Shown: one piece after another, positions 17,190 to 25,471 of the stretch
Layout of the letters: the number at the start of each line of letters is the position of its first letter
Position numbering within the stretch: the first letter of the stretch is position 1
NCBI RefSeq assembly: GCF_902859725.1
Contig: NZ_CADIJP010000001.1
Coordinates: 248,001 to 312,000 of the forward strand
From: Achromobacter mucicolens
Lineage (GTDB): Bacteria > Pseudomonadota > Gammaproteobacteria > Burkholderiales > Burkholderiaceae_B
DNA: 64,000 nt
Reading direction: 5' to 3'
The notes under the pieces: model-generated
The model's input: the letters and a program-made list of their open reading frames with translations, nothing else
Told to the model about the DNA's origin: nothing
Databases searched by the model: none
Translations under genes and position numbers: made by a program

Positions 17190-17218
17190 CCCCGGCGTGA
17201 ACGCCGGGGCGTTTTTTT
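17190..17218 (+). terminator. Intrinsic terminator of the importer/dehydrogenase operon
   Basis: Perfect 8-bp GC stem CCCCGGCG/CGCCGGGG (17190-17197 and 17202-17209) with TGAA loop, then CG and seven T. It lies 45 bp after the binding-protein stop and immediately before the end of the convergent P450 gene. Only the plus strand has a T-run. Confidence 0.93.
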
Positions 17219-19570
17219 CTACAGTTCCAACACCACCTTCTTCCCCCCGCAAGACCGCGAGCAACACGCCATCATCTTGTTATTCGCCTCGCGTTCCGCC
17301 CGCGTCAGCACCACGTCGCGGTGGTCGATGTCGCCTTCCAGCACGTGTACCTCGCACGACCCGCACAACCCTTCCTCGCAGTCGCTCTGCACATCGATGT
17401 TGGCGCCACGCAATGCCGTCAACAGTGTCTGGTCCGCAGGCACGGTGATGACGATGCCCGAATCCTTCAGCACCGCTTCAAACGCCTGTTCCTTCGACGG
17501 ATCCAACGTCCCAAGCGTGGAATGGAAGTGCTCCACCCGCAGCGCATCTTCCGGCCACGCCGCGCAGCAATCGGTCAGCGCATCCAGCAGCCCCTGCGGA
17601 CCGCACGCATATACCTGTGCGCCCGCGCGCGGTTCGGCAAGCAGGGCCGCATAATCGGCGCGGCTGCCTTCGTCCTTGACGTGCAGATGCAGCCGGTCGC
17701 CGTGCAGCGCCGCCAGTTCGTCCGCCAGCGCCATGCAACCGCGCGATCGCCCGCTGTAATGCAATTCATAGTCCAGCCCCAGCTCACGCGCGCGCCGCGC
17801 CATCGCGCTGATGGGCGTGATGCCGATTCCGCCCGCGATCAATATGAGCTTGGAAGCCGACTCGTCCATTCGGAAGTGATTGCGCGGGCCACGGATGCGC
17901 AGGCGCGCGCCGGGTGTGGCGTTCGCGTGCATCCAGGCCGAGCCGCCACGGCCATCCGCCTCGCGCAGCACGGCAATTTCAAACACGCCGGTCTCGGCCG
18001 GGTCACCGCACAGCGAGTACTGGCGCGACAGGCCGGTGTCGCCGCATTCCACGTCGATATGCGATCCGGGCGACCAGCGGGGCAGGGGCTTGCCGTCGGG
18101 TGACACCAGGCGCAGCCGCAGGATGCCGTCCGCGGCCTGCTCTGCGCTTTGCACCACGACGGGCCGGGTGATGGCGTGCGATGAAGGTTCGCCGATGCGC
18201 ACGGGATGCCTGTCTTCAAGCAGGGACGGGTTCGCGCGCTCCGGGTTCTGCGCCGGATCCCATTCCACCCACAGGTGCTCCGGCCCGCGGAAGGAGGTGT
18301 TGGGCACATAGGTGAAGGACTGCTCCGCCAACTTCAGATGCGGCAGCCGGCGCGTCAGTTCTTCCAGAAAGATTTGCATCTCCATGCGCGCCAGGTTCTT
18401 GCCCATGCACTGATGCGAGCCATAACCGAACGTGAGCTGATCGCTGGCATTTTCCCGGCGGATGTCAAAGAGGTCGGCGTCTTCGAACTGGCCTTCGTCA
18501 TGGTTGGCAGACGAGGTCACGATCAGCAGTTTCGACCCGGCCGGAATCGCCACGCCTGCGATTTCGACGTCGCGCGTGGCCAGGCGGCGCCACGCGGCAA
18601 CCGATCCGTTGTGACGCAGGCATTCCTCGACCGCGTTGGGGATCAGGTTCGGATCCTCGCAGATTTCGCGCCAGGCCTGCGGATGCTGCAACAGCAGCTT
18701 GATGGCATTGGCCGACGCATTGGCCGTGGTCTCGTGCGCCGCCACGATGCCGGCCATCATCATCGAATGCAGGTACGAATCGGTGACCACCTCCGGGTGC
18801 GTCTGCTGCTTTCGTAAGCCGTATTGCATCCAGCCGGGGCCCGACGGGTCCTGCCGCATCTTGTCCAGGATCTTGCCGGCCAGCTGCCAGAAGTTGCCGA
18901 CCGCATGCGCAACGGCGACCTGCTCCTCGGGCTTGGGGCGGCCCCAGGTGTTCACCGTGTGCGCGATGGAATATTGCCGCAGCAGGTCCATGTCTTCTTC
19001 GGGCACGCCCAGAAAGTGCAGCGCCACGGTCAGCGGCACTTCCCACAGCATCTGGTCGACGAGATCGGCGCGCCCGTCGTCGATAAAGCGGTCCACGTAT
19101 TCGCGGGTCAGGCGACGCACCATGGGTTCGTGGTGCTTCAACTCCTCGGGCGTGAACGGGTCCATCAGCACGCGGCGGCGCGGCATGTGCGCGGGCTCGT
19201 CCTCGTTCACCAGCGTGCGGTTCATGGCGTAGCCATACGACGCCAGCACCGCGTTGGCCTCCGGCCCCGTCGGCGTGATCTTCTCCAGCGCGATCGACGG
19301 GCTGAAGGTGATGTTGTCCCGGAAGATCGCCTTGATGTCGTCGTAGCGCGTCACGACCCAGTAGCCCAACTGCGGACTGTAGAACACCGGCTCCTGCTCA
19401 CGCGCCCAGCGCACGTATTCGGGCGGGTCCTGCTGATAGCCGTCGCCAAAGGGATCGAACGCGGCGGCGCGCGGGCTGACCGGACAGCCCGTCGGGCTTT
19501 GCGCGGCGGACAGCGCGGCGTGATCGATGGGACAGCCCGAGGGGCGCGGCGTGGCGGATGCTTGGTTCAT
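17219..19570 (-). CDS. Self-sufficient cytochrome P450 (CYP116B type): P450, FMN/NADPH reductase and [2Fe-2S] fusion
   Basis: The start is taken at ATG 19570, giving 783 residues, the usual CYP116B size; the frame continues 52 codons upstream without family likeness. Residues 1-440 are the P450, with I-helix AGIVAAHETT (273-282) and heme loop FGYGSHQCMG (C388). Residues about 460-680 are a phthalate-dioxygenase-reductase-like module with RQYSL (516-520, flavin) and GGIGITP (580-586, nucleotide). The C-terminus is a plant-type [2Fe-2S] ferredoxin with C731, C736, C739 and C769/C770. Such enzymes hydroxylate or dealkylate small aromatic or aliphatic compounds without separate redox partners. 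A Bug receptor gene lies 152 bp upstream on the same strand. Confidence 0.95.
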   Translation of the reverse strand: MNQASATPRPSGCPIDHAALSAAQSPTGCPVSPRAAAFDPFGDGYQQDPPEYVRWAREQEPVFYSPQLGYWVVTRYDDIKAIFRDNITFSPSIALEKITPTGPEANAVLASYGYAMNRTLVNEDEPAHMPRRRVLMDPFTPEELKHHEPMVRRLTREYVDRFIDDGRADLVDQMLWEVPLTVALHFLGVPEEDMDLLRQYSIAHTVNTWGRPKPEEQVAVAHAVGNFWQLAGKILDKMRQDPSGPGWMQYGLRKQQTHPEVVTDSYLHSMMMAGIVAAHETTANASANAIKLLLQHPQAWREICEDPNLIPNAVEECLRHNGSVAAWRRLATRDVEIAGVAIPAGSKLLIVTSSANHDEGQFEDADLFDIRRENASDQLTFGYGSHQCMGKNLARMEMQIFLEELTRRLPHLKLAEQSFTYVPNTSFRGPEHLWVEWDPAQNPERANPSLLEDRHPVRIGEPSSHAITRPVVVQSAEQAADGILRLRLVSPDGKPLPRWSPGSHIDVECGDTGLSRQYSLCGDPAETGVFEIAVLREADGRGGSAWMHANATPGARLRIRGPRNHFRMDESASKLILIAGGIGITPISAMARRARELGLDYELHYSGRSRGCMALADELAALHGDRLHLHVKDEGSRADYAALLAEPRAGAQVYACGPQGLLDALTDCCAAWPEDALRVEHFHSTLGTLDPSKEQAFEAVLKDSGIVITVPADQTLLTALRGANIDVQSDCEEGLCGSCEVHVLEGDIDHRDVVLTRAEREANNKMMACCSRSCGGKKVVLEL

Positions 19571-19722
19571 GAGGTCGTTCCGTGTGTTCGTCTTGCGGGC
19601 CCGCCGCGGGGTGCGGCACATGCTTGCGGCATATGCATGCGGCGGGCCGGTGGTGCGGGGTTCAACGTGATGCGGTCGAGCGTGATGCCTAGGCCGGCAT
19701 GACGCGCATTCCCGCGTAATGC

Positions 19723-20712
19723 TCAATCCAGCGTGATGCCCAGATCTTTGATCAGCTTCTGCCAGCGGGCGCGTTCGGCCGTCAGCATCTCGGCGTATTG
19801 CGCGGGCGTGTTGCCGATCGGCTCGATGCCGAACTCCACCAGGCGCTGGCGCGTGGCCGGGTCATTGATGGTCGCGACCACCTGCTTGTTCAGGGCGTCG
19901 ATCACCGGCTTGGGGGTGGCGGCCGGCACCACCACGCCGACCTGCGCGGCGGCTTCCACGTTCTTCAGGCCGATCTCGGCGAACGTCGGCACGTCGGGCA
20001 ATTGCGGCAGACGCGTCGGATTGGCGACCGCCAGCGCCTTGACCTTGCCGCCGTTGATGAAGCCGGCGCCCGCGGCCAGGTCCACCATCATCGCGGGCAC
20101 CTGACCGCCGGCAACATCCGCCAGCGCAGGCGAGGCGCCACGGTACGGCACGTGGGTCATCGTCAGGCCCGCCTCGACCTTCAGCAATTCCATCGCCAGG
20201 TGGTGCGGGCTGCCGGCGCCGGCCGAGGCGTAATCCAGGCCCTCCTTGCGTCCCTTGGCTTCGGCCAGGAACTCCTTGGCCGAGTTGACCTTCATGGCCG
20301 GGCCGACCACCAGGATCATCGGGAACCGCCCCATCAGCGTGACCGGCGCCAGATCCTTCGCCGGGTCATACGACAGCTTCTTGTAGAGGGCGGGGTTGAA
20401 CACCAGCGTGCCGTTGTCGGCGGACAACATCGTGTAGCCGTCGGCCGGGGCGCGCGCCGTTTCCGACGCCGCAATTGCCGTGTTGCCGCCCGGCTTGTTC
20501 TCGATCACCACCGGCTGGCCCAGGCGTCCGGTCAGGCCATGCCCGATGCTGCGCGCCAGGAAGTCCGACCCGCCGCCGGCGGCGTACGGCACGATCCAGC
20601 GCACGGGCTTGGACGGGTAATCGGCAGCCGCCTGCTGCGCGGACGCGCTGGCACAAGCCAAGAGGGGCAGGGCCATCAGGCCGGCCAGGATGTGGTGTTT
20701 GACACTGCGCAT
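19723..20712 (-). CDS. Bug/TctC-family periplasmic solute receptor
   Basis: A 329-residue protein starting at ATG 20712, preceded by AGGAGA; the open frame extends 19 codons further but lacks a better site. It has a signal peptide (LACASASAQQAAA) followed by DYPSKPVRWIVPYAAGGGSD. It is encoded upstream of the P450 fusion on the same strand, so it may supply the P450 substrate or a related aromatic acid. The IclR gene is divergent across a palindrome-rich gap. No TctA/TctB partner is nearby. Confidence 0.93.
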   Translation of the reverse strand: MRSVKHHILAGLMALPLLACASASAQQAAADYPSKPVRWIVPYAAGGGSDFLARSIGHGLTGRLGQPVVIENKPGGNTAIAASETARAPADGYTMLSADNGTLVFNPALYKKLSYDPAKDLAPVTLMGRFPMILVVGPAMKVNSAKEFLAEAKGRKEGLDYASAGAGSPHHLAMELLKVEAGLTMTHVPYRGASPALADVAGGQVPAMMVDLAAGAGFINGGKVKALAVANPTRLPQLPDVPTFAEIGLKNVEAAAQVGVVVPAATPKPVIDALNKQVVATINDPATRQRLVEFGIEPIGNTPAQYAEMLTAERARWQKLIKDLGITLD

Positions 20713-20731
20713 GGACAAGTCTCCTAGTTGT

Positions 20732-20784
20732 GGAATGTCAAAAGTGCATTCCTTATTTGCGTAAATCATATACGCAATGCGTAA
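20732..20784. promoter_or_regulatory. Candidate IclR operators between the Bug/P450 genes and iclR
   Basis: Two inverted repeats occupy the 161-bp divergent gap. The first is GGAATG (20732-20737), nine bases, CATTCC (20747-20752). The second is a perfect 13-bp palindrome TACGCA-A-TGCGTA (20771-20783), with an extra copy of the same half-site, TTGCGTA, at 20757-20763. IclR-family operators are typically short palindromes of this size near the regulator's own start. The assignment rests on position and symmetry. Confidence 0.6.
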
Positions 20785-20873
20785 TTTTTGAAGAAGGGTT
20801 AACCTTAGTGCCGCTCCAGGCTTTCGGTCCCTCGTTTGCCGGCGAGCGCCTGCCCTCGGAGTTGTATTCCCCC

Positions 20874-21728
20874 ATGAGCAAAGCCGTCTTGCCGCCCGAA
20901 TCCGACCTCGCGTCTGATCTTGAATCCGCCGAAGCCCCTACCGTCCGGCCGCGCGAACGCCGGCAGCGGGTCCAGGCCGCGGAAACCGGCATGTCCGTCC
21001 TGAAAGGGCTTGCCCGCCTAGGCGGCCGAGCCAGCCTCACCGCACTGGCCGCCCACGTCGGCGAAAGCCCCGCCAAGGTGCACCGCTACCTGATGAGCCT
21101 CATCGCCGAAGGCCTGGTCGACCAGGAAGTGGCGACGCAGCAATATCACCTGGGCCTGGAAGCGCTTTATGTAGGGGTAGCCGCCATGCGCCAGGCCGAC
21201 CCGCTACGCATCGGCGAACCCGCGCTCGTTCGCCTGCGCGAAAGCCTGGCCGTCACGTGCTTCATCGCCGTCATGGGCAACAAAGGTCCGACCATCGTGC
21301 GGTTTGAGGAACCCGGCCTGCCGGTTACCGTGAACGTACGCGTGGGGTCGGTGCTGTCGATGCTGTGGTCGGCGACGGGACGCGCGTTTCTTGGCTTGCT
21401 GGACGAGGCGCCCGTGCGGGCGCTGGCGGAGGCTGAATTGGCCGGCGCGCCTGCCGAGCAGCGAGAGCTGCTGGATCGCGACGATCCCATCGGCGTCTTG
21501 CGCCGAGACGTGCGGGCGTTGGGGTGCGCCACGGTGAAGGACACGAACCTGCGCGGCATCAGCGCCGTCTCGGCGCCGCTGTATGACCATACCGGCCGGG
21601 TCTGCGCGGTATTGACGGCGCTGGGCGCGACCGGCGGTTTTGACGTTTCCGAGAGCGGGGCGGTGGTGGCCGCGGTAAAGCGCGAGGCGCTGGCGGCCAG
21701 TGTGGCGTTGGGGTACGTGGCGGGGTGA
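20874..21728 (+). CDS. IclR-family transcriptional regulator
   Basis: A 284-residue protein from ATG 20874; the frame is open further upstream but the extra sequence is not family-like. Residues about 35-95 are the winged HTH (GMSVLKGLARLGGRASLTAL, then VGESPAKVHRYLMSLIAEGLV). The rest is an IclR effector domain with SATGRAFLG and VKDTNLRGISAVSAPLYDHTG. It is divergent from the Bug receptor and P450 genes and likely controls both in response to their substrate. Confidence 0.9.
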   Translation: MSKAVLPPESDLASDLESAEAPTVRPRERRQRVQAAETGMSVLKGLARLGGRASLTALAAHVGESPAKVHRYLMSLIAEGLVDQEVATQQYHLGLEALYVGVAAMRQADPLRIGEPALVRLRESLAVTCFIAVMGNKGPTIVRFEEPGLPVTVNVRVGSVLSMLWSATGRAFLGLLDEAPVRALAEAELAGAPAEQRELLDRDDPIGVLRRDVRALGCATVKDTNLRGISAVSAPLYDHTGRVCAVLTALGATGGFDVSESGAVVAAVKREALAASVALGYVAG

Positions 21729-21817
21729 TCCTGCGCAGAAGCCCCACAGATTCAGACCATTCCTCATCGACACTCCAATCGCGCCTTGCGACAGTGTTCG
21801 ATGAAGGAGCTGAAACC

Positions 21818-22099
21818 GTGAGCAAGCAACGATACGACAGCGTGTGGGACGCCATCGAAAGCACGCCAGCGGAAGCGGAAAACATGAAGTTGCGTTCCGC
21901 CCTCATGATGGCTTTGACGAGTCACCTGGCGCAGTCGGGGATGAGCCAGGCCCAGGCCGCCCGCCTATTTGGAGTAACGCAGCCCCGCGTGTCGGACCTG
22001 ATGCGCGGCAAGATAAACCTGTTTGGGCTAGACGCTTTGGTCAACATGGCGGCGGCCGCCGGGCTGCGTGTGGAAATGCGCCTGCACGAGGCTGCCTGA
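21818..22099 (+). CDS. Small XRE-family helix-turn-helix protein, HigA-like (orphan antitoxin-type)
   Basis: A 93-residue protein. GTG 21818 is chosen because AAGGAG lies 8 nt upstream. The HTH reads SQAQAARLFGVTQPRVSDLM, followed by GKINLFGLDALVNMAAAAGL, the pattern of HTH_37-type regulators that serve as antitoxins to RelE/HigB-like toxins. No toxin frame is found on either side: upstream is the IclR gene and downstream, 28 bp away and convergent, is a DUF2235 gene. It is therefore either an orphan antitoxin or a stand-alone regulator. Confidence 0.82.
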   Translation: MSKQRYDSVWDAIESTPAEAENMKLRSALMMALTSHLAQSGMSQAQAARLFGVTQPRVSDLMRGKINLFGLDALVNMAAAAGLRVEMRLHEAA

Positions 22100-22127
22100 T
22101 CACCCCTCGTATTTCGTGGCGGAAGCT

Positions 22128-23168
22128 TTACCTCCCCACCTCCAACTTCCCCAACGCATCCCGGAAATCCGGATACTCCTTCAGAAACGCCAGATTGCGC
22201 TCGAACCGCCTGACCAGCCGATCATCGATCGTCAGATTCAGCACGGTGTCACGGTCCCACAATCGCGGACGCTTCTTCACCGGAATCGGCACCTTCTCCG
22301 TGAATTCCTTATACGAATCATGCGGTTCGCACTGTTCATAATCCGTCGAGATCCGCTGCACCGTCCCCGCCTCCAACCCGGCCTGCCGGGCCTTTTCCTG
22401 TAGCCACGACGCCGGCAGCGTCTGCAGGCTTCCATCCTGATATCCGCCGCCCACGTCGGAATGCGCGCCGATGAACCAGCGTTGCTCGACGGGCAGGTGC
22501 GCGGGTCGTGGCGGCGAGCCCGCGCGGCGGGTCCAGAGCGTGGGGAAGTACGGCTCGCGGTATTCGTTGGTGGCGATGGCGTGGTATGCGTTCAGGACGT
22601 GGTTGCTGAGTTCCGTGTCGTGAAAGTTGTAGAAGCTGGAAAAGCCGGGAAACGAGATGCCGCCCACGGGGATGCCCAGGCTGCCGACGGTGTCCCAGAC
22701 GCCGACGAAGTGCAGGTCGGTATCGCGCGAGAAGCGGTCGCGGAAGGCGGCGGCTTCCAGGGATGACGGGGTGCAGTCGTCGCGGTACAGCGCGTAGGCC
22801 TCGGACACGTTGGCCTCGGTGGCTTCATTGAGCAGGCCGCATTTGCGCACCATGCCCGCGAGGCTGCGTGCGGAGTAGGCGCCTCGGCTGAAGCCGAAAA
22901 GAAAGATGCGGTCGCCGGGCTGGTGACGCTGGCAGAGCCAGCGGTAGCCTTGCCGAATGTTGGCCGACAGGCCTGCGCCGAACGCGCCGCCCATGAATTT
23001 GTCGATGGCTGCCCACAGGCCCTGGCCCTGCGTGCCCACGCCCTCGATGTAGAGCGTTTCCTGCGTGCTGGTCTCGGGCGCGGCTTTGTAGAGCTCGTAG
23101 ACGTTGGTGCGGTCGTTGGGTTCGTTCCACGTGCCGTCGAAGAAAACGGCGAGGTTCTTCTTGACCAT
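22128..23168 (-). CDS. DUF2235 alpha/beta-hydrolase (T6SS Tle1-like phospholipase domain), stand-alone
   Basis: A 346-residue protein from ATG 23168, with GGGGAG upstream. It begins with the DUF2235 hallmark AVFFDGTWNEPNDRTNV (7-23) and carries the nucleophile elbow GFSRG (92-96, S94). Candidates for the remaining triad residues are VGVWDTVGSLG and GAHSDVGGGY. The domain occurs in type VI secretion phospholipase effectors. No VgrG, PAAR, immunity or Tss gene is near, and there is no signal peptide, so a cytoplasmic hydrolase role is at least as likely. Confidence 0.88.
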   Translation of the reverse strand: MVKKNLAVFFDGTWNEPNDRTNVYELYKAAPETSTQETLYIEGVGTQGQGLWAAIDKFMGGAFGAGLSANIRQGYRWLCQRHQPGDRIFLFGFSRGAYSARSLAGMVRKCGLLNEATEANVSEAYALYRDDCTPSSLEAAAFRDRFSRDTDLHFVGVWDTVGSLGIPVGGISFPGFSSFYNFHDTELSNHVLNAYHAIATNEYREPYFPTLWTRRAGSPPRPAHLPVEQRWFIGAHSDVGGGYQDGSLQTLPASWLQEKARQAGLEAGTVQRISTDYEQCEPHDSYKEFTEKVPIPVKKRPRLWDRDTVLNLTIDDRLVRRFERNLAFLKEYPDFRDALGKLEVGR

Positions 23169-23261
23169 GATCGTCTCCCCACACACAGATAAAGGCTTGC
23201 GATACCTATGCCGCTGGCCGGGACAACGCCTGCGTGAGGCAAGCTAGCATGCGCGGCGATC

Positions 23262-23464
23262 GCAGCAGGGCGCGGGGTTTCCCTGCTGCATGTCCGTACA
23301 CCACCTTTTTGCCTAGCCCGAGGTGGGCGTCATCCTGAATTGCACGGGAAAACAGCCGATCCGCCGATTGCTGGAGTGCGCCGGCACTACCGCATCAGTA
23401 GCAATCCACGGCTGGCGAGGTTGGTATCCGGCCAGCGCAAAAAAGCGGCCCGCAGGCCGCTTTT
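23262..23464 (+). ncRNA. Hairpin-rich gap ending in an intrinsic terminator; possible small RNA
   Basis: The 428-bp gap between the DUF2235 start (23168) and the nucleosidase start (23597) has no recognisable protein gene. Four hairpins lie in it on the plus strand: GCAGCAGGG/CCCTGCTGC (23262-23289), CCACCT/AGGTGG (23301-23326), GCTGGC/GCCAGC (23411-23436), and AAAAGCGGCC-CGCA-GGCCGCTTTT (23441-23464). The last looks like a terminator and is nearly symmetrical, so it could work in both directions. No gene precedes it on either strand. A small RNA or a decayed gene would explain this; no promoter was identified. Confidence 0.35.
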
Positions 23465-23596
23465 ACAGGGCACTTGAAACCGGGTCAGACGATCCGGAAC
23501 TGCAAAGCCCCGTCATTGGCGGGCAAGGCGGCATTGGAGTATGTTGCGCGCTGGCGGCACGGGCCGCGCAACGCAACGATCACGGAAACACCACAC

Positions 23597-24343
23597 ATGG
23601 GACGTCTCGCCATTCTGGGCGCGCTGCACGAAGAGATCGCCGACCTGCTGGCGGCCATGGACCCCGGCGCGCAAACGCGCCGCATCGCCATGCGCGATTT
23701 CCAGGTGGGCACGCTGTGGGGCACGCCGTGCGTCATCGCGCTCAGCCGCATCGGCAAGGTGGCCGCGGCGGCGACGGCGTCGATCGTCATCCAGGAATTT
23801 GGCGTGACGCGCGTGCTCTTCACGGGCCTGGCGGGCGGCCTGCATCCGCAGGTGCGCGTGGGCGACGTGGTCGTGGCCAATGCCCTGATGCAGCACGACA
23901 TGGACGCGCGTCCCTTGTTCGGCCGCCATGAAATCCCGCTGTTGGGACGCGAACGATTCGATACCGATGCCGCGCTGAGCGCGCTGCTGCTGGACAGCGC
24001 CCGGGACTTTGCGGGCAAGGGCGGCCTGCCGGCCGCAACCACCACGCCGCGTGTCCATCATGGCCTGATTGCGACGGGCGACATTTTCGTGAACGACAAC
24101 GACCTGGCGCACACGCTGCGCGAGCGTCTGCCCGATGCCCTGTGCCTGGAGATGGAAGGCGCGGCGATGGCGCAGGTGTGCCACGAGTTCGGCGTGCCGT
24201 TCGCCGTGATGCGCGTGATTTCCGACAGCGCCGATCACGCGGCGAAGACGGATTTCACGGACTTTCTGGTGAATCTGGCGCGGCTGTACACCGCCGGCAT
24301 CCTGAAGCCGCTGCTGCAATCGGGCGCGCTGCGCGACGCCTGA
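23597..24343 (+). CDS. 5'-methylthioadenosine/S-adenosylhomocysteine nucleosidase-like protein
   Basis: A 248-residue member of the phosphorylase/nucleosidase fold from ATG 23597. Typical pieces are GALHEEIADLL at the start (the MtnN GAMxEE region), TGLAGGLHPQVRVGDVVVA in the middle, the purine/ribose-binding EMEGAAMAQVCHEFGVPF and the catalytic-Asp segment VISDSADHAA. MtnN enzymes cleave adenine from MTA and SAH. The protein is slightly longer than MtnN (about 230), so a related nucleosidase is possible. It stands alone. Confidence 0.82.
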   Translation: MGRLAILGALHEEIADLLAAMDPGAQTRRIAMRDFQVGTLWGTPCVIALSRIGKVAAAATASIVIQEFGVTRVLFTGLAGGLHPQVRVGDVVVANALMQHDMDARPLFGRHEIPLLGRERFDTDAALSALLLDSARDFAGKGGLPAATTTPRVHHGLIATGDIFVNDNDLAHTLRERLPDALCLEMEGAAMAQVCHEFGVPFAVMRVISDSADHAAKTDFTDFLVNLARLYTAGILKPLLQSGALRDA

Positions 24344-24445
24344 ATTTCAATCCCCGCGCAAACCAGATATGCGATCCCGCGCATAGCCCCGGCCAGGTCC
24401 CGCGCCTACCATGCTGCAAACACAAGAACGAAGTTTGGAGACAGC

Positions 24446-25426
24446 ATGAAAATCGCAAGTGCGCTGACCGCGGCCGGGCTTTGCCTTGGCATGGGACTGA
24501 TTTCCGTGGCGGGGGCCGCGTCCACCTATCCCGACCGGCCCGTGCGGCTGGTCGTTCCGTTTCCGGCGGGCGGGGCCACCGACCTGATGGCCCGCGCCCT
24601 GGCGCAGGGGCTGGGCGAGAAACTGGGCCAATCCGTCGTGGTGGAGAACCGGGGCGGCGCCGGCGGTGCGATTGGCGCCGAGGCGGTGGCCAATGCCGCG
24701 CCGGACGGCTACACCTTGCTGTACTCGACCATGGGGGTGCTGACGATCAACCCCACGCTGTACGCCAAGCTGCGCTACGACCCGCAGAAAAGCTTTGCGC
24801 CGATCGCGATGACCAACCTGACCGCGAACTTGCTCGTGGTGAATCCGGCGCTTCAGGTGAACTCGGTCGCGGAGCTTGCGGAACTGGCCCGCAAGAAGCC
24901 GGGCGAGCTGACCTTCAGTTCCTCGGGCAGCGGCACCACCAGCCATCTGTCGGGCGAGATGTTCAAGTCCACGGCCGGCGCGGATATCCGCCACATTCCG
25001 TACAAGGGCACGTCTGGGGCGATCAACGACTTCATGGCCGGACGCATCTCGATGATGATCGACACCTCGTCCAACTTTGTCGAACAGGTCAAGCAGGGCA
25101 AGGTCAAGGCGCTGGGCGTGACCAGCCGCCAGCGCCTGGCGGCGCTGCCCGACGTGCCCGCCATCTCGGAGTCGCCGGGCTTCGAATCCTTCGAAGTCAG
25201 CTTGTGGTCAGGCGTGCTGGCGCCCGCGGGCACGCCGCGCCCGATCATCGACCGTCTGAATGCGGACATCAAAAGCGTGATGTTGGCGCCGCAGATGGTC
25301 GAGCGCATGGCCGGATACGGCATCCAGACAACCTACAGCACGCCTGAGGCGTTTGCCGAGCGCATCCGCGCCGATACGCAGAAGTGGGCGCGCATCATCG
25401 AGGCCTCCGGCGCACGCGCCGACTGA
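24446..25426 (+). CDS. Bug/TctC-family periplasmic solute receptor (first of a tandem pair)
   Basis: A 326-residue secreted protein: signal peptide (MGLISVAGAAS), then TYPDRPVRLVVPFPAGGATD. GGAGACA precedes the ATG. It is the first gene of a six-gene catabolic operon (24446-29308) and is followed 45 bp later by a second, divergent Bug receptor. Two receptors at the head of one operon suggest two related substrates or a duplication; their sequences differ clearly, so this is not a recent duplication. Confidence 0.93.
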   Translation: MKIASALTAAGLCLGMGLISVAGAASTYPDRPVRLVVPFPAGGATDLMARALAQGLGEKLGQSVVVENRGGAGGAIGAEAVANAAPDGYTLLYSTMGVLTINPTLYAKLRYDPQKSFAPIAMTNLTANLLVVNPALQVNSVAELAELARKKPGELTFSSSGSGTTSHLSGEMFKSTAGADIRHIPYKGTSGAINDFMAGRISMMIDTSSNFVEQVKQGKVKALGVTSRQRLAALPDVPAISESPGFESFEVSLWSGVLAPAGTPRPIIDRLNADIKSVMLAPQMVERMAGYGIQTTYSTPEAFAERIRADTQKWARIIEASGARAD

Positions 25427-25471
25427 GCGCCACCCCGTCTCGCCATCGCCTCTTTCACGCAAGGACCTGCC

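Noticed and set aside
21729-21817. Hidden toxin gene next to the HigA-like HTH gene
   Set aside because: Only 89 bp separate it from the IclR gene and no RelE/HigB-like frame is found on either strand.
23323-23596. Protein-coding start inside the gap before the nucleosidase, or a SAH riboswitch
   Set aside because: The open frame from 23323 is not family-like and crosses a terminator hairpin; no sequence resembling the conserved SAH riboswitch core was seen.
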